A stretch of 64,000 nucleotides of DNA from assembly GCA_006538405.1 (NCBI GenBank), contig BJKQ01000001.1, positions 1,240,001-1,304,000 of the forward strand, read 5' to 3'. A program made the translations under genes and the position numbers. Each line of letters begins with the position of its first letter. Positions within the stretch are counted from its first letter, which is position 1. Below, in pieces: positions 1 through 10,768 of the stretch. A model generated the notes under the pieces. The model was not told the origin of the DNA and did no database searches. It was given only the letters and a program-made list of their open reading frames with translations. The stretch comes from Hansfordia pulvinata. Its lineage: Eukaryota; Ascomycota; Sordariomycetes; Xylariales.

Positions 1-97
1 CCCTTAAATGTTCATCTATTTCGCGAGGAGTTCTCCCGCAAACTACCTCTGCTGTGATCCACGCTGCAATACCTGTAGCTGCACTCTACATGCTTAC

Positions 98-3000
98 TCA
101 AACAATCACTACCCTCTCAAATACAACACGCTCGTCTTGAGCCTCTCCTTGCATAACGCCGTGGACGTAGACCTCACCCTTCAGAGCAAATGCGCCGTCC
201 TCTGTCCCCATCCTCCTCTGCACCTCGTCCAGCTGAGCTTGGGTCTCCTCCCGCTGTTTGCGCCTCTCTTCTTCTCCTTTCTCGCCTTCACTCTCCCGCT
301 CCGCCATAAGGCCGGGCTTCTGGACGAAGACGATCGGGTCGCGCAGCCTCTTCTTCAGCCCTTCCGCGATCTCCTCTAGATCGCCCTCGGCCGGGTGGAA
401 GAGGAACGGGACGCGGCCTCCCTCCACCAGCATCACCACGTCGCCCCTCTCAGCCACCGGGGCCGAAGCCGAGGTGTCCCTCCTCCGTGAGGAACCACGA
501 TCTCCATATGCTGTCCTCGACGTAGGAGTCCTGGCGAGCAGCACGAGTTTTGGATCTCTTCTCCGAGCGGTCTCGGCCTTGGCTTCCCCCTATGGTTGTT
601 TTGCAGTGGCTCTTTTTGTCACTGGGAGTCGGATCTGCCTCGCTCTCCCCGCTCGAGTCCGATCCATCGGTCTTGCTTGACTCCGTGATGGAAGCAGGCC
701 ACTTGTGCTCGGGATAGGCAGCCCTCAGCTGGCCCCACGCTTCAATTAGACGCGTTGCCGCTGTCTGATAGTCATCCGGGAAGGAGCAGGACCAGATATC
801 CTCCAGGGCAAAGTCCCGCAGGTAGAAAACCGGAGATAACACGTCCGAGGGCTCACTAATGCTGGCTGGAGGGTCATTCTTGATTTCGCCCCTCTTCTTT
901 CCCTCCTTCTCCTTCCCCTCCTTCTTTCTTCCCTCCTTCGTCTCTTTCTTCTGCAATTTAGTCAATCTTCGATGCTCCTCGACGCAGTCCTTGTGTAGTT
1001 TCCGGATTAGCCTCCTCGCTGTGTGACCACCGGAGCTGGCCCCTAACGACAGCATGCTGGCAAAGGCCTCCAAGCCGGACTCGCCGCGCCTGCTGTGCTT
1101 ATATCTCCGTGGGATGCACAAAATAAACTCGAGGACCCGGAGCTGGCGGCTCGCAATCCCCCTGAAACTGCCTTTGTCCATGACGTGCTGGACGACGCCG
1201 AGGCGCGACGCCCCGACGCAAAGCCTGCGCCCGTTGCGCGAGATCGACAACTCGGCTCCGGCCCTGGTCCCGGTCCCAGCGAGAGATGAGGTTGCGGTGG
1301 TGGTGGTTGCCCGCGGCGATGCTGAGAAGTCGGGCCCCCGACGGCCCAAGGCGAGGGACTGGGGCAGCTTCCACGCCAGCCGCGGGTCGGGCGCCCATGA
1401 GGGGAGGCTTGGGTTTTCGCCGCAAGACGCGATGGAGAGAAGTGTGGCGCTGCTTCCGGACTGTGTAAGTAGGCAGGCGGCCAGGTTGACCATGACCTCG
1501 CGTAGGTCTCTATCGGGGGCGGGCTGGAGATGCGTCCACAGCTTAATAGCGTGACTCCCCTTTGCAGCAGCGACTACAGGCGTTGCGTCGTTGTCGTCGC
1601 TCTCAAGCTGTAGTATCCTCGGGTCGATCACCAGAGATTCTTCACGCAGCATGCCCAGTCCGGCCACCACATAGTCCCGCGGGTCGGTGGCCTGGCGGCC
1701 ATGAATCAGGCGCACCCACGCCTCGATCGACCACTTCGTCCCTCGCTGGAAGAGGCCACGCGCCTCGAAGAAGCTGGGGATCATCTGGGCCGTCGGTAGG
1801 CCCATGCTGACGAATGCTTATGCGCAAACATGGTTCAGCACATGGCGGGCGCCCTTTGGGAATTAAGGTAAAACAGGGTGATCAGTCAAGACTTACGCTC
1901 GATGAACGTCTTGGTTCCATCGCTGTCATACCAAGCCTCGTAGGACTCGACACTGCGAGCGATGGTCTCGGGGCTGATCTGATGCTCCCCAAGCTGCACC
2001 CTGAGGCGCTTGGCGAGGCAGAACTCCTGCATGACCCAGAGCCGCCTGAAGTAACGGCGCGTCAGTAGAAATAAGGCCGCCGCGCTCGGGGTCGCCATGT
2101 GGTTGCGGCCCGATCCTGGCGTGTGTCCCTCTCCGGGTGACAGATCGTCGTTTCTGTCGTCACATTCGTCTTCGTCGTCGTCGAACCTCAAGTAGCCCTT
2201 CGAAGCTTCGAGCCGCTGGACGCCCACGGACAGGAGCTGGGGGCAGTAGCCCAACCAGACGGTGACCGAGCTCGCGGTGGAGTAGATCTCGCCCACTGCT
2301 CTATCGTCAGCAGAAACACCATGCTGCAAAGGCCACGCCGCCGGTATCCCTGAGTGGCCATGGCCTGCCCGGTAAGGTAGCGCGGCTTTGTTCCAACTTA
2401 CTCATCTGTATCTGCGCCTTCTTCTCCACAGAGTCGCCTTGGTTGATGCACACGGCGTCGATCCAGTACAGGCCAGGCGCATCCCGCCTGAGCTGCCACA
2501 AGCAGTCGTAGAGGTTTGGCATGACCGCCACCGGCCTGTCGTCGCAGCGGATCAGCCTCGGCGCAGTTTCGCGGACGTCGCCAGCCGCTGCTAGCTGCGC
2601 TGCCCAGCCGCTGCCACTGACACCCAAGAAGCCCTCTGCCGCCGACTTGACGGCGTTGGCAAGAGTGGAGCGGTAGTATTCGGCGACATCTCTGGTCCAC
2701 GAGGCGTCCTTCTCCCACGAGTACGAGAGTGCCGTGAACTCCGGTCTATTGCTGCTCCTGGTGGCGGTCAGGTCCACGGTGCGGATCGTGCACTGGATCG
2801 CGTCTCCCAGGCGCCCGGGGGCGAGGTCGAGGAGGCGGATGTGCGTGGGCGAGGGCAGCGGCGTGTAGTGTGGCGCCGGCGCTTCCTCTGATGATTGGGA
2901 CCGGAGCTAAGTGCCGCGTGTGAGTCGCATTGTATTCTACAGCATGCTTTGACGGTCTTCACAGACTCACAATGCGCTGCGTAAGGGCTTCTCTCGTGGC

Positions 3001-3120
3001 CGTTGCACCTTCTGACCACGCCCATTTGGCTGCGTGGTCAAGCTTGCCCAGCATCTTGCTGGGGAGGCCATGGGCCCGGTGGACATCGGATTTGTTGCTC
3101 TCGTCTTTATTTGGTGCCAT
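98..3120 (-). CDS. HET-domain (heterokaryon incompatibility-type) protein
   Basis: Four exons fit: 2971-3120, 2402-2906, 1897-2295 and 98-1816, each with GT-AG ends and matching phases. The protein is about 924 residues. The HET domain begins near residue 64 (YTPLP, then IRLLDLAPG), with TALSYSW at 108-114, the WIDAVCINQ motif near the end of exon 2, then IYSTASSVTVWLG and LWVMQEF in exon 3. Joining exons 2 and 3 gives QIQMMGEIY, as expected for the family. The C-terminal part has the usual GFGP, GDVVMLVEGGRVPFLF and YVHGVMQGEA motifs. A Lys/Glu-rich stretch (about 894-965) is low-complexity. HET proteins act in allorecognition cell death in filamentous fungi; the partner here is unknown. The frame breaks near 452-467, where two added bases (or one removed) restore the reading. 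It is either a sequence error or a broken gene. Confidence 0.85.
894..965 (-). repeat. Lys/Glu-rich low-complexity segment inside the HET gene
   Basis: An almost pure pyrimidine tract on the + strand encodes alternating Lys, Glu, Arg and Gly on the - strand, between the helical middle and the C-terminal motifs of the HET protein. It is probably disordered and may be length-variable. Confidence 0.6.
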
Positions 3121-4810
3121 CTTTGGACCGGCTCCTGGGTAACGACCTCAAATCGGGGGTTTTCTTGACTCGCTGAGAGCTGGTCATGACTTCCCGAGCC
3201 CTCGCGTGTCTGGTTTGCTCGATGGCATGGCAGAGACGGCTCTATATATGACCGAGAAGCTCATGTCTGGTGTTACAAACACCGCCCCCGCACTGCTCGC
3301 GATCTTGCGGTGAAGTCTGGACTTGCACGATAGCTCAGTCGAGTCAGCATCTTGCCACCCGTGGTACCACGTAGCTGGGGCTGGGGGCGAGCACATGACT
3401 GCGATTGGCCAACATGATGGCAGACTTGGCGCAAGTTTGGCGGTAACAGAGCATGTCTGTGACACCATTGAGAATGGTGCCTCGTGTCGCTTATGGTTCC
3501 TGTCGGGAGGTTTCAAGTTTGAGTATAGGGTCGTTTGCCCGGAGAGTCTCTGGAAGGATGCTACCAGGCAGGGTTCAGCAATGATTTCCCCTACCTACTA
3601 ACCTAGTGATGCCCGCGGGGCGGTTATATTGGTGAGCGGACGGACAGGAAGACACGAGTCATAGATCGAGGGAATGGATGTACGAATGCTGTTTGAGGAG
3701 AGGTTGGAAATGGCCACCTCTGTCCATTGGGTACTGTTTCCTTACCTAATGTGACCCTGCTCACAGAATGTGGGCAGGAACGACCTGCTCTGGGCAACGC
3801 GTGCCTCACAATGAGAAATGGGCAGGTGCGAACTTCACCCTCCAGAGCACTACCTAGACTTGTATGTACCTAACCTATGCCGATTCCACCTACATGGATA
3901 CCTATCTACCCCACTTTCGCAAAGAACGGGAACCCGGATAGACAAAAACCGAGTTCGAGCTGAACAGAAGAGAGGAGCCCGTGCGTGAAGAAACAAGAGA
4001 CACTTCCGAGGCTTCAGAGATCTATTGTGACTTTGTAACTGACAATATCATTCCCATGCTTCTTCAGTCCTACTCACCTACCTATACTACCTGATATATT
4101 GCGGCATGGCAGCCAGCTCGACTTGACGCAGGAGGCACGCACGCTGGGCCGGCACTCACGGTCTACATGTACCAGTCAAGGTCCATGTACTCGTGGAGGG
4201 AAACTGGATGGATCCATCCAATGCTGGCATGGCGCGCTAGGGACTGCCGGGAGAGCCCTGGGCGATAGCGGGCTGGGGCGTGTTGGGGGGCGCCCGGACA
4301 GCCCTGCCGGTGGGTACCTAACGCGTACCGGCCCACGTCATCCCCGGTAAAGCGGTACTGTACGTGAGCACTGCCAGCGACGGTAGGTAGGTTCCGGTGG
4401 ATGGAGACGAGGCCGCGCGCCGGATACGACATCACGCTGCGCCTCGGGCGAGAACCCGGCGACGACCACTGCTACGTGCATCGCGGGCTCCGACATACGG
4501 GTATTACTACATCTGCCTCGTGTCCTGTTCGCCCACGAGCTACGCCTCGACCGGCCCGACGGCATTTCTCTCTTCTCCTTTTTCTGGGCCATAATACCTG
4601 TTTACCTACCTACAGGCCACATAGATGCACTCTTCCCGTCGCTGCCGCTACGTCGCTCACCCGCCACGGCCAGCCCCAGACACGTCCGCCCGCGAACTAC
4701 AACTACCCGCCTCACAACCAATCTCCATGCGCGCCAGCGACGCTTCCCTCCCCTAAAGGCACCCAGGGCTATCCCGCTCCTCCAACCCCCACCGCGCCTC
4801 CGTGGCCGCC
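3121..4810. other. Intergenic, divergent HET / ALG5 promoters
   Basis: No supported gene. The short open frames have no recognisable domain and no consistent codon use. The segment holds repeated CTACCTA and GGTACC-type motifs, common in this window's spacers. Confidence 0.6.
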
Positions 4811-6462
4811 ATGGACGCAGCCATGGACGTCGCCGCGGACTACGCCCGCGCCCTCGCCGCCCTGCCGTTGCACCAGCTGCTGGCGGGCGCCGCCGTCCTT
4901 GTGGTCGCCGCTCTCTTTGCTGTAAGCAGCCACTTCCCGCCTCCCGCCCCAATGGCCCATCCGCACCCCCCTTTCGTACAGGAGGCGCAGGACAAAGAGA
5001 CCCCAAGCTGACCGCCGCGCGAACCTCACAGCTCTACCTCCTCCTCCACCTGGTCGCGCCCAAGCCGCGCGCCGTCCTGCCCTCCGAGAAGACCTACGAG
5101 ACGACCACCCCCGGCGGCGGCACCGTCACGCGGCAGCTGCCCTGCTGGCACGATCGCTGGCTGGCCGAGCGGCGCCGTAGCGAGCAAGAGGCCGATGCGA
5201 GGCGGCGCCGCGGCGACCCCGGCAATGCCGCAACCGGCGGCGGCAGCAGCAGCAGCAACATCACAGCGGACGCGGGCGCCATCGAGCCCGCCGAGGTCCT
5301 CATGAGCGTCGTGATACCGGCCTACAACGAGGCCGAGCGCATCCTGCCCGCCCTCGACGAGGCCGTCGACTACCTGGACGCGACGTACGGCCGGCCCAGG
5401 ACAGCAGCGACCGCCGCGGCCGGCCCAGAAGCAGAAACGCCGGGCGGCGCGGCGGAAAAGAACGACCTCCAATCTTTCTCATCCTCCTCCTCGTCGTCGT
5501 TCTCCTCGTCGGCATCAGACGACACGGACAGTGGAGGTGCGGCGGCACGGCGGCGGCGACGACGACGGCAACGGCCGTCGGGCTACGAGATCCTGGTGGT
5601 GGACGACGGCAGCCGGGACGGGACGGCGGAGGTGGTGCTGGGCTTCGCGGCGCGGCGCGGCCTGCACGACGTGGTGCGCGTGGTGCGGCTGGCGCGCAAC
5701 CGGGGCAAGGGCGGCAGCGTGACGCACGGGCTGCGGCACGCGCGGGGCCGCCACGCCCTCTTCGCCGACGCCGACGGCGCCTCGCGCTTCCGCGACCTGG
5801 CCCGGCTGGCGGCCGGCTGCGCGGGCGTCGAGGACGGCGCCCGCCGCGGCGTCGCCATCGGCAGCCGCGGCCACCTCGTCGGCAGCGCCGCCGTCGTCCG
5901 CCGCTCGTTCCTCCGCAACCTGCTCATGCGCTGCTTCCACCTCGTCCTCACCATCCTGACCCCGCCCGCCACCAGCCGCGTCCGCGACACCCAGTGCGGC
6001 TTCAAGCTCTTCTCCCGCGCCGCCCTGCCCCACATCGTCCCCTACATGCACGCCGAGGGCTGGATCTTCGACATTGAGATGCTCATGCTGGCCGAGTCCG
6101 CCCCGGCCGTGCCCGTCCGCCCCCGGGGGCGGGGCAGGCATCACCATCACCATCACCACCGCCAGCAACAGCAACAGCATCTACGCGCCGAGGGGGGCAA
6201 GAAGGGCAAGAAGTCCAGGAGCAAGAGCAAGAACAAAGGCGCGCCCACGGTGAACGACGGCGGCGCCGCGGACCCCGCCGCCGCAGACACCGCCTTCTTC
6301 GGCTCGTCGCCCGGCATCAAGGTCGCCGAGGTCCCCATCGACTGGCACGAGGTCGGCGGCAGCAAGCTCAACGTCATCCAGGACAGCATCCGCATGGCCG
6401 TCGGCCTCGCCGTCCTGCGCGCCTCGTGGATGCTCGGCGTCTACCGCCGCCGGCTGACCTGA
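4811..6462 (+). CDS. ALG5: Dolichyl-phosphate beta-glucosyltransferase
   Basis: Exons 4811-4921 and 5032-6462 join in phase 0 to give 513 residues. The enzyme transfers glucose from UDP-glucose to dolichyl phosphate at the ER membrane, providing the donor for glucosylation of the N-glycan precursor. The first 37 residues carry a hydrophobic anchor continued across the junction (LYLLLHLVAP). The GT2 domain starts at SVVIPAYNE (about residue 131), with ILVVDDGSRDGT, ARNRGKGG, the DADGASRF metal-binding motif near 282, TQCGFKLF and GWIFDIEML. It is much longer than yeast Alg5 (334 residues). Two low-complexity inserts explain the excess: Ser then Arg runs between the first beta strands, and a His7-Gln5-Lys-rich insert after FDIEML. 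The closing IDWHEVGGSK is typical of the family. No frame break is seen. Confidence 0.93.
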
Positions 6463-7265
6463 CAATAAGTCGTTCGCAGCAACGGCCGCTCCCTTGATGT
6501 GACGGCGGGCCCCCAGAGCGCAGAAAGGTGTAGGTGCTTTGGAGTTAATGGAGAGGGCAAGGCGATTTTGACCCGGGCATTTTATGATAAGCAAAAGAAA
6601 TGTATATGAAATCTATCCAACCCCATCAACTCGTCCCCGAGGACCCATGCTATCAAGTGTGGTGGGCATGGTACAGCGCCGCCTGCCTCGTTGCTAGTTC
6701 GCCTGTCCTTGAGACTTCTTCGCGCACGCGGAAGAGATTCCTCGCTCAGACGTCCCAATCGTCGCCAAAGGGCTTCCAGCATTAGCTTCGAATAGTAAGA
6801 ACGAGGATTCGTGCAGCCAGTAGCTTGGTCTACATAACTGCCAAAGCCGACAGGCCGCTGCCGCCATCTCTTCCGGTCGCACAGCTCTGCCCGTCTTCTG
6901 TAATGCCTTTGTGCTTGAAGAAGGCGGAGCTTTCAGTAGTAATCACTCTGAAGGCGGGGTGCGCAGTCACAGTCAGCCACGATCCGTGGAAATTAACATT
7001 AAGTTGTGAGCGTATATACGGTGTATGTGTGTAAAAAAGGGGGGGGTATGCTGGTATGTACGCGTCGGGTCCTCGTTTCGTCTTTGATGGTCGTTTCCTC
7101 CTTCCCCTTTTCATCTTCTCACTCTCAACCAGACTGCCCTTGGATCTTTTCCCGATCCTCTTTCTTCAATTCATCTTGATCCGTCTCTTCTTCTATTGTC
7201 TCCAGTTTTTCTGAATGTTCTGTTTCCTGGGTACCTTTCGTATCAGAAAAGACCCAATCCCCAGC
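6463..7265. other. Convergent 3' spacer between ALG5 and ERG1
   Basis: Both flanking genes end here, so it should hold their 3' untranslated regions. AT-richer stretches (around 6580-6600 and 6985-7045) could serve in polyadenylation. No gene is supported. Confidence 0.55.
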
Positions 7266-8813
7266 TTAGTTCAGCTCCCTCCACATGACGGGCAGGAAGA
7301 CGACACAGGCGGTCCAGACGATGCGGGCAGCGTTGAAGGCGCACAGGGGCACGTTCCACAGGCCCGTGTCCTTCCAGTCGAGCCAGACGGCGAGGAAGGC
7401 GACGGAGAAGAAGTGGTAGGCGAGCACGAGGGGGCTGTGGATCAGGCCCGCCAGCAGGCCCATGGGGTCGTCGGTGACGCCGCGCTCAAAGTAGCCGAAG
7501 CAGCCGCGCTGCAGCTTGGCCAGCTGCGGGTCCTGCGCGGCGAAGAGGGCGTAGAGCGCCTGCGCCAGAACGTTGATGATGGAGGTCAGGCGCTTGCGGC
7601 GCCAGTGCAGCGAGGCCATGGCTTGGCGGACGCCCACCGCGCTGCCCAGGTCCGGGCAGGCGGCCGGGGAGAGGAGATCGGTCAGCAGGACGACGTCGTT
7701 CAGGGCGACGGTCATGCCGCCGCCGGTCAGCGGGTGGCGCATGTTCATGGCGTCGCCGAGAACGACGAGACCCGGGTGGCGGCCCTGCGGGGTGGGAGGA
7801 AGCCAGCTGTTGGGCATGCAGCGGGGCACGCCCTTCTCGCGGTCGAGGGCGGCGCGGAACGAGGGCCTCAGAGCCTCGGGCAGGATGGGCAGGACGACGT
7901 TGGTCATGTAGCCGCGGACGCCGCCGCGCTGGAGCGAGGCCTCGGGCAGGCGCTCGGGGACGTCGATAAGGGCGCGGGTCTCGTGGGTGCCGATCTGGTA
8001 GAGCAGGACGGGGGCCGAGGCGCCGATGACGACGAGGGCGTTGCCCGGGTGGGGCAGGGGGCAGTCGATGAGCTCGAGGGCGTAGAAGCGGCTGCGGACG
8101 ACGGGCTTGGCGTCGACATAGAGGTTGCGGAATAGGGAGCGATAGCCGTCGGCGGCGATGGTCAGCTGACCGAAGAAGAAGTCGGGCTGCTTGGTGCCCG
8201 TGGCCTTGTCGAGGGTGCGCGTCTCGATGCCGAGGATGTCGGGGCTGTCCTGGCCGCGGATGGCGCCGACGGCCTCGGTCTCAAAGACGGAGATGTTGGG
8301 GTGGCGCAGACACGACTTGCGCAGCTGGTCGATGAAGCGGCCGTGGTGGAAGCAGCGGCCCTCGGGCCTCGTCTCCTCCTTCTCGGCGCCGCCGTGGCCG
8401 TTGGGTATCGTGGGCGGCCGCGAGTCGGCGGTCTGCTTCTTGTTGGCCTGGTCGCGGGCGGGCCCGCCGGGCAGGAGGCTGCGGTAGGGGTAGGGGATGG
8501 GGACGGTGTCGCCGTAGTAGAGGACGTCGTAGCCGTAGCAAGGGACCGAGTCGATGTCTTCGAGGCAGTGGCGGAGGCCCAGCTTGGCGAGGGACTCGAC
8601 GCCGCCGGGCTGGAGCAGCTCGCCAACGATGCGGTCGGGGACGGCGAGAGAGCGCTCGAGCAGGATAACGCTGCGGCCCTGGTTGGCGAGGGCAAAGGCG
8701 ATGGCGCAGCCGAAGACGCCGGCACCGACGACGACGAGGTCGGCCTCGTGGTGCGTGGTGCGCCGCTCCGCGCGCTCGTCGGCGTCGGCCGTGATGGTGG
8801 TGGCGACGCCCAT
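7266..8813 (-). CDS. ERG1: Squalene epoxidase (squalene monooxygenase)
   Basis: A single exon of 515 residues, close to the usual fungal length. It converts squalene to 2,3-oxidosqualene with FAD, NADPH-linked reduction and oxygen on the ER/lipid-droplet membrane; it is the allylamine (terbinafine) target of ergosterol synthesis. The FAD-binding fold begins at LVVVGAGVFG (about residues 26-35). DRIVGELLQPGG is the signature of the family. The second nucleotide motif, VLGDAMNMRHPLTGGGM, lies near residue 350. The C-terminus (HSPLVLAYHFFSVAFLAVW, then CAFNAARIVWTACVVFLPV) supplies hydrophobic membrane-associating helices. A proline/glycine-rich insert lies after PIPYPYRSLLPGG. The ATG at 8813 is the first in frame. 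No frame break. Confidence 0.95.
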   Translation of the reverse strand: MGVATTITADADERAERRTTHHEADLVVVGAGVFGCAIAFALANQGRSVILLERSLAVPDRIVGELLQPGGVESLAKLGLRHCLEDIDSVPCYGYDVLYYGDTVPIPYPYRSLLPGGPARDQANKKQTADSRPPTIPNGHGGAEKEETRPEGRCFHHGRFIDQLRKSCLRHPNISVFETEAVGAIRGQDSPDILGIETRTLDKATGTKQPDFFFGQLTIAADGYRSLFRNLYVDAKPVVRSRFYALELIDCPLPHPGNALVVIGASAPVLLYQIGTHETRALIDVPERLPEASLQRGGVRGYMTNVVLPILPEALRPSFRAALDREKGVPRCMPNSWLPPTPQGRHPGLVVLGDAMNMRHPLTGGGMTVALNDVVLLTDLLSPAACPDLGSAVGVRQAMASLHWRRKRLTSIINVLAQALYALFAAQDPQLAKLQRGCFGYFERGVTDDPMGLLAGLIHSPLVLAYHFFSVAFLAVWLDWKDTGLWNVPLCAFNAARIVWTACVVFLPVMWRELN

Positions 8814-10768
8814 GGCGGCGGTGTGAGATGCGGTGTGGCGGGCGCGGATGACGAGAATCTGGAGCAGGACTGCAGACGGAGGGTTTTCGAGAGGGTGGGA
8901 CGGGAAGGTGGCGGGCTGGGTGGTGAAAGTCGTGCCCGAGGGTATTCGGATGGGGGGCTGGACAGGATGGGATGGGATGAGATGGCGTCCTCGCTATATC
9001 CCCAATAGAGTGGTCGCGGGAAAGTTGCGAGTACCAAGCGTGGCGTGTCTATGAGTAGTAGTACTCCGTACTCTGTGCTCGTCGGCCTGGGTCGGGGGGG
9101 CTTCGCACAAAAGCGGCGTGGGCAGACGGCGGTTATCAGACAGGCCGGTGTGGATAAGGATCGTCGCGGGTTGCGGTCGATCGAGTGCGTGGTGGGCTCT
9201 GCGGTGCGTCGCCGCTCTAACGACCTCGAAATTCCTGGTGGGCACCTTGGCCCTGCGGAAGCGCGCCTACTCGTACGAGTAGCGTCAAGGGGCCGCCCGT
9301 GCTGATGCTGATGCTCGTGCTCGTGCTCGTGCTCGTGGATCGGTGGGCGTTGATGGGTGATGGTGGCGGCGTGGGTGGTGTGGCTGTGGGCGGGAGGGAG
9401 GGAAAGGCGCGTCGGGTCAATTTGTCAGGGGCGCGCATGTGAAGAGGCAGTTGGCGGGGCGTCGTCGGGTCTGAGAATTACGAGTACATTCATCAATGGC
9501 AAGATGCAGTACTCGAGACTACTCCCGCCGTACGTAGGCCGTGGTACATCACGCCATGAAGGTACGCATCACAGGTGCCCATGCAATCTGTCGACGGGCA
9601 TTTCCAATTCCTAGGTACCTACGTGGTCGGCCGGCCCGAACCATACTCAGGCAGGCACAATAATTGTCGAACGGTCGAAGGCATCGTGAGCCCTGACCGG
9701 GGGTCTGTGTCGAATCATCATCATTCGATGGGCTTTTCTCTCCTTCTTTTTTTTCTCCCCTGCGAGTACGAGTACTCCCATTCCCAGACCCCCTTGGCCT
9801 TGGCTCAGATACCTCTCGTAGAGGTGCCTGTAGGTACCTGCGTGGTGTCTGCGCCCCTGCAGGACCCCTGAACTCGTACCGGCAGGTGTCTTGGCAAAGC
9901 CCGGACAGGCAATGGACGGTGGTACTCGCACGCACACGGCTCTTCCAAGGTTGAGATGCGGCACTGGAAGACACGCGCTGCAAGTACATCGGCGTTACAT
10001 CGACGCGTTCGGTTCTTTGCGGAGTTGGAGGTGCAGGAACTGGACCCCTGAAAAGATACATTCGTCGTACCAGTTGACAGCAGATTTCAACCTATGGAAC
10101 ATGAAGTACAACAGACACCTTCTACCGGTCGCTGAATTCGCACAAGTTCGCTGCCCTTCGCTGCCCTTCGCAGCCGCCCGCTGGCGATCCCAGTCTGTGC
10201 GCACCGACAACCTGCCGCGTTCACGCAAGATGGGGCAACGGGTGGTGATGGTGGTCGTGGCACGCGGCGCACGCCCGGGCCTCCATCTGACGCGCCGCCG
10301 TTCTCACCCTCGCCCGCACGCAGTCCGTTCGGATCCGAGCCATGGGCCAGAAACCTGACCTACGTAGCTGTTGAGGGAACCTTGCACATGCACTCATCAC
10401 AGAGATCTACCGCTACCTTAGGTACTCGCAGACGTTGGTGGTGATCACAGTTTGCTACGGGGTACGAGTATCGCGCCAACGGAACCGCCACTTGCGCACG
10501 CCAACCGTACGGCTGTCTCTGCTCGACTCTGCACTGTACAGGCATTCGGGCACCTCATGGATACTCGTCTGCCTGTCTAGCCTCTGAATAATATGCTGTG
10601 GCATGGCATGACACGCCGTACTCGTATGAGTCGCACAAGACCATCGCGGTGGTGATTACAAAGTTTTGGTGTATTTACATGGGTATGTGTTTGTGTACAA
10701 CGTGGTAGATACGGGTGTCCTCTCGAACCTTGCTTCGTTCGTGACTGTCCATCTTCGGCTTCGCCTCT
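8814..10768. other. ERG1 upstream region / spacer
   Basis: No supported gene. The stretch at about 9303-9336 is a short direct repeat of CTGATG/CTCGTG hexamers. GAGTACT-type motifs occur near 9059-9075 and 9766-9776. ERG1 regulatory sites must lie in the right-hand part relative to 8813, but I cannot assign a sterol-response element by eye. Confidence 0.5.

Noticed and set aside
3331..3400. TAGCTCAGTCGA resembling a tRNA A box
   Set aside because: No B box or acceptor-stem pairing at the right distance.
6138..6162. Run of His codons in ALG5 as a possible cloning tag or contamination
   Set aside because: It lies inside a native-looking Gln/Lys-rich insert with mixed CAT/CAC codons and continuous fungal flanks.
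5515..6180. 221-codon open frame on the - strand
   Set aside because: Antisense shadow of ALG5; Ala/Val/Gly-rich.
7215..8135. 306-codon open frame on the + strand
   Set aside because: Antisense shadow of ERG1.
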